This document shows, piece after piece, positions 60,041 through 64,000 of a stretch of DNA of 64,000 bases; within the stretch, counting starts at the first letter, position 1; every line of letters begins with the position of its first letter. A model generated the notes under the pieces. That model saw only the letters and a program-made list of their open reading frames with translations. It was not told the DNA's origin and did not search any database. Made by a program: the position numbers and the translations under genes. The stretch is from Epiperipatus broadwayi (Eukaryota > Onychophora > Udeonychophora > Euonychophora > Peripatidae), in contig JAQFVV010006238.1 in assembly GCA_028023455.1 (NCBI GenBank), positions 4,598,572-4,662,571 on the forward strand, written 5' to 3'.

Positions 60041-62189
60041 TTGTATGATATTCTTGTTGTGTTATATTATTGTGTAAAGACATATTTACTAATTTATAAA
60101 TATTTTATTATATTAATTGCAAACTTTTGAGAATATGCACATTATAATTTTATTTTTATTGAATATAAGTTAACCTTTGATAAATGTAGACCAGCCCTGA
60201 AAATGCATTATGGTTATATTTAAGGTTACTAATGGTTTCTGCCTGTATGAAGTAATATAAATAATGTCTTTATTATATATTTAAAAGTTGTATAATTATC
60301 AATAAACCAAATTTTTATATATATTTTTGTAAAGGTAAACAATGAAGGAAAATATATTATTTATCCGTTATAATTGTAAAATGTTTGCAATTTATACATA
60401 CATTAAACATATAATGTGAATATTTTATTTTTAAAAAAAATAGTACTGTGTTTTATTTTTATATTATTGTCTTGTATTATTACAAAATCAACATATACCA
60501 TATGATTTTAGCTTATACCATTCTTATATATAGCTTTAATCTGTTTTTACTACTTCAGTTTTATTTGATGTAAACTTGAGTAATTGATAGATGTCAGATG
60601 ATTGTAGAATGGTATTTATTAAACACTACCATCTAGTATCTATTCATTTCCCAAGCTTACACTAGATGACAATTTAACTAGAAGAACCAGATTACTCATA
60701 TATACAATGAATATAAGCACTGGGGTGGATTAGACATAACTTTATCTCTGAAACATATTATCTAAACTTGGATTCATGATTTTGGTTTTTAACCAAGGTG
60801 TACATTGTTATTAGAAAATTAGAACACCAAAAAATGTATATACTGAACTGGTGTCAGAATTATAAAACTATGCAAACAAGTTGGCCTAGATTCAAAATAT
60901 TATGTTTTTTGTTTTTTTTTATTTCAGTCAGTAATAAAATAAAGAGTAAAAACTGATTATGGTAAAGGTATATTAGAGTCAAAAATTTAATCTGCACTAG
61001 ATTCAGGTCTAAACTATTCACTGTTGATGTCTGAGCAGCGATTATGTGCTTTTTTTGTTAGTCTTATGTTTTTATTTTGCAAACACTACTGTATTACTTT
61101 TTTTACATATATATTTTAAATTGGTTGTATATATTTTAAAAGTACTATTTTACTTTAATGAATTATTTACTGTGCTTATTTATTTAGTACCAAAGTTACA
61201 ATAGATGGCAGCATTGTAGCTAAACAAACAGCTTGCTTCTGAAAAGCTTTGTGTAATCTATTATATGATATTGGTTTTATTTGCTAATGCTGTATGTTGT
61301 TGTATAGTATATGTTTCTGTAAAATTAAATATTCTGGTTATAAATTTTGAATTATCTATAAAGTTAATTAAAAAGACAATAGTGAAAAATATTTTTTAAA
61401 AAAAGAGGTAGATTATAAATCAAAAGTTTTTTTTTTTCATTTAAGGTCATAGTTCGTGTTTTTTATATATTTTCTTTAATGATGATACCATGGAAAAGAA
61501 GAAATAAAATGATGGTCATAAAAATTTAGAGCAGTTAATTTATTGTATTAGAAGAAGAAAAAAATGATTTTTTGAGAAAAAAAAGAAGGAAAATAAATTA
61601 TTTTATTTGATATTTTATTCTAAAATAAAATAAAGGTCGTAAAATTGCAATAAAAGAAGACCCTTGATATTTATGTGGATATATTTAGATGTGTGAATAA
61701 ATGAGGTAATATATATATGTTTTTTAATAATTTTAATAAACCTATAAATAACTAACAAGTATTAAATATTTTTGCTGAGAATATAATATTTTATTTATCA
61801 AATAGTAATATGGTAGCTTAGATCATTTGCATCTGATTAATAAATTAGCATTAGTACAAGAAAGTAGGCAGTATTTTCAATTTTGACAAAATGATTATTG
61901 GAATTTGGATTGTGAATTATTCTTAAGATTTACACATTGGAGTTAGTTTCTATTTAAATGGTATTAAATCTACGAATTAGTTTCAGCAACATATTTTTGT
62001 TCTTCACATCTTTAGACCAACTATTGTAAGGTTTAATAACTAATAGATGCTAGATGACAGTGGTTAATAAATCCGTATATACTATTGTTCTATCCAATAA
62101 CACCATAATAGTTTTAAGCTTGTGGTTTTCATCACTAAACAGCTTTGCATCTTAGAATAGTTTACCCTTTTCGCAATCATCATTTTAAA
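60041..62189. other. AT-rich intergenic with FB1-like end fragments
   Basis: Mostly featureless. 60600-60680 (ATTTATTAAACACTACCATC, then CAAGCTTACACTAGATGACA) resembles the inverted end of the decayed FB1-type element at 4272-4336 and a stretch at 11053-11120. 62030-62085 contains a reverse copy of the same end. No gene was supported. Confidence 0.45.
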
Positions 62190-62285
62190 ATAGGCAAGAC
62201 TCTCCATACAGTATTGCCACTCAATGCAAGCCCAAGTAATCAATGGATGCAAGAAGGCTTGTGCATAAAGTCCCCAACTGGAGAT
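62190..62285 (+). repeat. FB1 left-arm fragment
   Basis: AATAGGCAAGACTCTCCATA, CACTCAATGCAAGCCCAAGT and AATCAATGGATGCAAGAAGG follow the first 90 bp of the FB1 element at 8651. The rest of the element is missing. Confidence 0.75.
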
Positions 62286-63388
62286 TGTTAAAGGGTATTA
62301 TGGCCACTTATGAATTGAATAATGATAATGAATTGAATAATTATCATTGTGAAGAAAAGAAACTGATTCTATATCTTGTTTGAAATTTTATTTTTTAAAA
62401 AGAAAGTTATATTCTGACTTACAATTATATTTTGTAATGAACTATAGTTTTGTTACTAGATTAAACAGTGTGATAAAATGTTTATTTGTAATATTGTCTG
62501 GTCTGCATGTTTTTTCCATGCCCATTGACCATGAGTAATTTATGTTTTTCATGCTCTAGCAACATATCGCAAGTAGGTGTTGTGTAGTGGTCATCATTGT
62601 ATTAAAGCAAATATTGCTTAAGGGTGCTGGTCTATTTTTTGAGGTTTAATGCCAGGTCACACCTATAGGGATTATATTAAATTGAAATAATTTCAACATA
62701 TGTAAGCTGACCATTACAATATATATCCTGAATATTGTGAAAAGATGGATGAATCTCTATCCTAATTGACAGCACCATCCATGAATTACTGTATATATTA
62801 CAATTAATTATCCAACACAAAAATGTTAATGTCTGGATCATGAGGCATGACATAAAATATGACAATGGGTCCCATACATTTATAGATCATTTTCAGGATT
62901 GTTTCTGCCATCATGAGTCCTGCAAACCATTTTGTGTGACTCATCATTTCACTGCTGCATACACTTTAAATCATTTCAAGCATTTTGCTATCCGTTTTGC
63001 CCAATTTTAAAAAATTTAATGTTAACACATTATTCCATCTTCGATAAAGGTGTGAAATACTTGTCACATTTCATAATTTATGATCCAAACATATTGCCTT
63101 CTTTATCTTGTGTATAGATAAATCATATCATTATGTAAAACATGTTGCTTCATAGATAACACTGCAAGCAGCTTGAAAAAAAACAATCATCTTTTTAACT
63201 GGTACACTTATGTATGTAAATAAATGGATTCTTAATTTGAATCCTATCAAAGTTTATTTTAAATGATTTTTAACAATATATCATGAAGTCAGCATCTTGG
63301 TTGGGAAAAGGTGTTTACCCATTTATATCTAAATGGTAAGAGATGTATGTAAAGCTACTTATTATCACTTAACAATTGAAAGCCATTT
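62286..63388. other. AT-rich intergenic, nothing recognised
   Basis: No feature was supported. Confidence 0.4.
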
Positions 63389-63698
63389 AAGTATAAGATG
63401 TGATATGTTGGACTATTTCCATCATTTATGATTGAATGTTGAATGTATAGAAAATTTTAAACTTTATTTAAACTTTCCAAATACAAACAACTTGTTAGTA
63501 ATAACACACAAATTACTAACCTGTATTGTCTATTTGTGTGTTATTACTAACAAGTTGTTTGTATTTGGAAAGTTTAAATAAAGTTTAAAATTTTCTATAC
63601 ATTCAACATTCACTCATAAAAGATGGAAATAGTCCAACATATCACATCTTATAATATACCATCATTACAAACCTTCAGACAAATACCGTACAAGTATT
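63389..63698. mobile_element. FB2 palindromic element, short form
   Basis: The arms 63394-63510 and 63530-63652 are near-perfect inverted copies (TAAGATGTGATATGTTGGAC against GTCCAACATATCACATCTTA at the outer ends). The loop of about 20 bp is ACTAACCTGTATTGTC-like and corresponds to an internal part of the FB2 copy at 56702. The FB2 tail CAAACCTTCAGACAAATAC follows. A short direct repeat AAGTAT flanks it (63389 and 63692). The tRNA-like centre is absent in this form. Confidence 0.8.
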
Positions 63699-64000
63699 AC
63701 TTTTTCTTCAATGAGAGACAATTTGGGAAGCTTTTGTCTTGAAATTATTTATTAATGTTTGTTTTGTCTGAAATATATATCAATGATTCATTTAACAACA
63801 GTATACAAATATGGTAGTTGAATAAAAGTATACCACTTATTGTCTAATAAATTAGCATGGATATGATACGGTAACATTCTTTATAAGTTTATCAAAATGC
63901 CCCTGATGGGTATAACTTGTGAATTGTTGCTATAGTAAGCACATTGACAGATAACTTCTTCAGAAAATAGAATTACAAATAAAAGCTTTTATTTATAAAT
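63699..64000. other. AT-rich intergenic, nothing recognised
   Basis: No feature was supported up to the window end. Confidence 0.4.

Overview
This window is gene-poor, strongly AT-rich DNA from an animal nuclear genome, most likely an invertebrate. The evidence is the repeat content: RTE-type and CR1/Jockey-type non-LTR retrotransposons, a Penelope-like element with a GIY-YIG endonuclease, tRNA-derived SINEs, and decayed Merlin and pogo/Tigger DNA transposons. I could not name a species. I recognised no host protein-coding gene, rRNA, functional tRNA or CRISPR array. Nearly all longer ORFs belong to mobile elements or are chance ORFs in AT-rich sequence.

Layout. 1-7.5 kb: mostly featureless, with tRNA-like repeats near 1.9-2.2 kb and SINE copies. 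7.5-12.8 kb: a Penelope-end fragment, an RTE 3' end, a large palindromic (foldback) element at 8.65-9.46 kb with decayed relatives, a Tigger transposase relic and a degenerate tandem repeat. 18-23.5 kb: a palindrome, a Merlin transposase relic, and an element of about 1.9 kb with matching inverted ends around internal minisatellite repeats. 24.5-31 kb: RTE copies nested with SINEs and palindromic elements. 35.3-38.8 kb: a Penelope-like element arranged as nested inverted repeats. 43.7-50.4 kb: a compact foldback element, the best-preserved RTE element, a near-perfect palindrome at its 5' end, and an older RTE copy carrying three younger insertions. 50.8-56.4 kb: two CR1/Jockey-like elements, one full-length with PHD-finger ORF1 and EN-RT ORF2, separated and bordered by three TAA microsatellites. 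56.4-64 kb: more RTE, Penelope and foldback fragments.

Two observations stand out. First, three unrelated-looking families of palindromic elements (called FB1, FB2 and FB3 here) are flanked by target-site duplications of about 9-17 bp, with tails outside the palindrome. This suggests retrotransposition of inverted dimers rather than cut-and-paste MITE movement. FB2 combines a tRNA-like box A with a hammerhead-like core similar to the one in Penelope-like elements. Second, in the full-length CR1-like element ORF1 and ORF2 lie in one reading frame separated by a single UGA with no AUG available for ORF2, and a second in-frame UGA lies before the ORF2 C-terminus.

All element boundaries were read by eye and most are good to about 10-30 bp. 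Family names rest on motif recognition, not on a database search.
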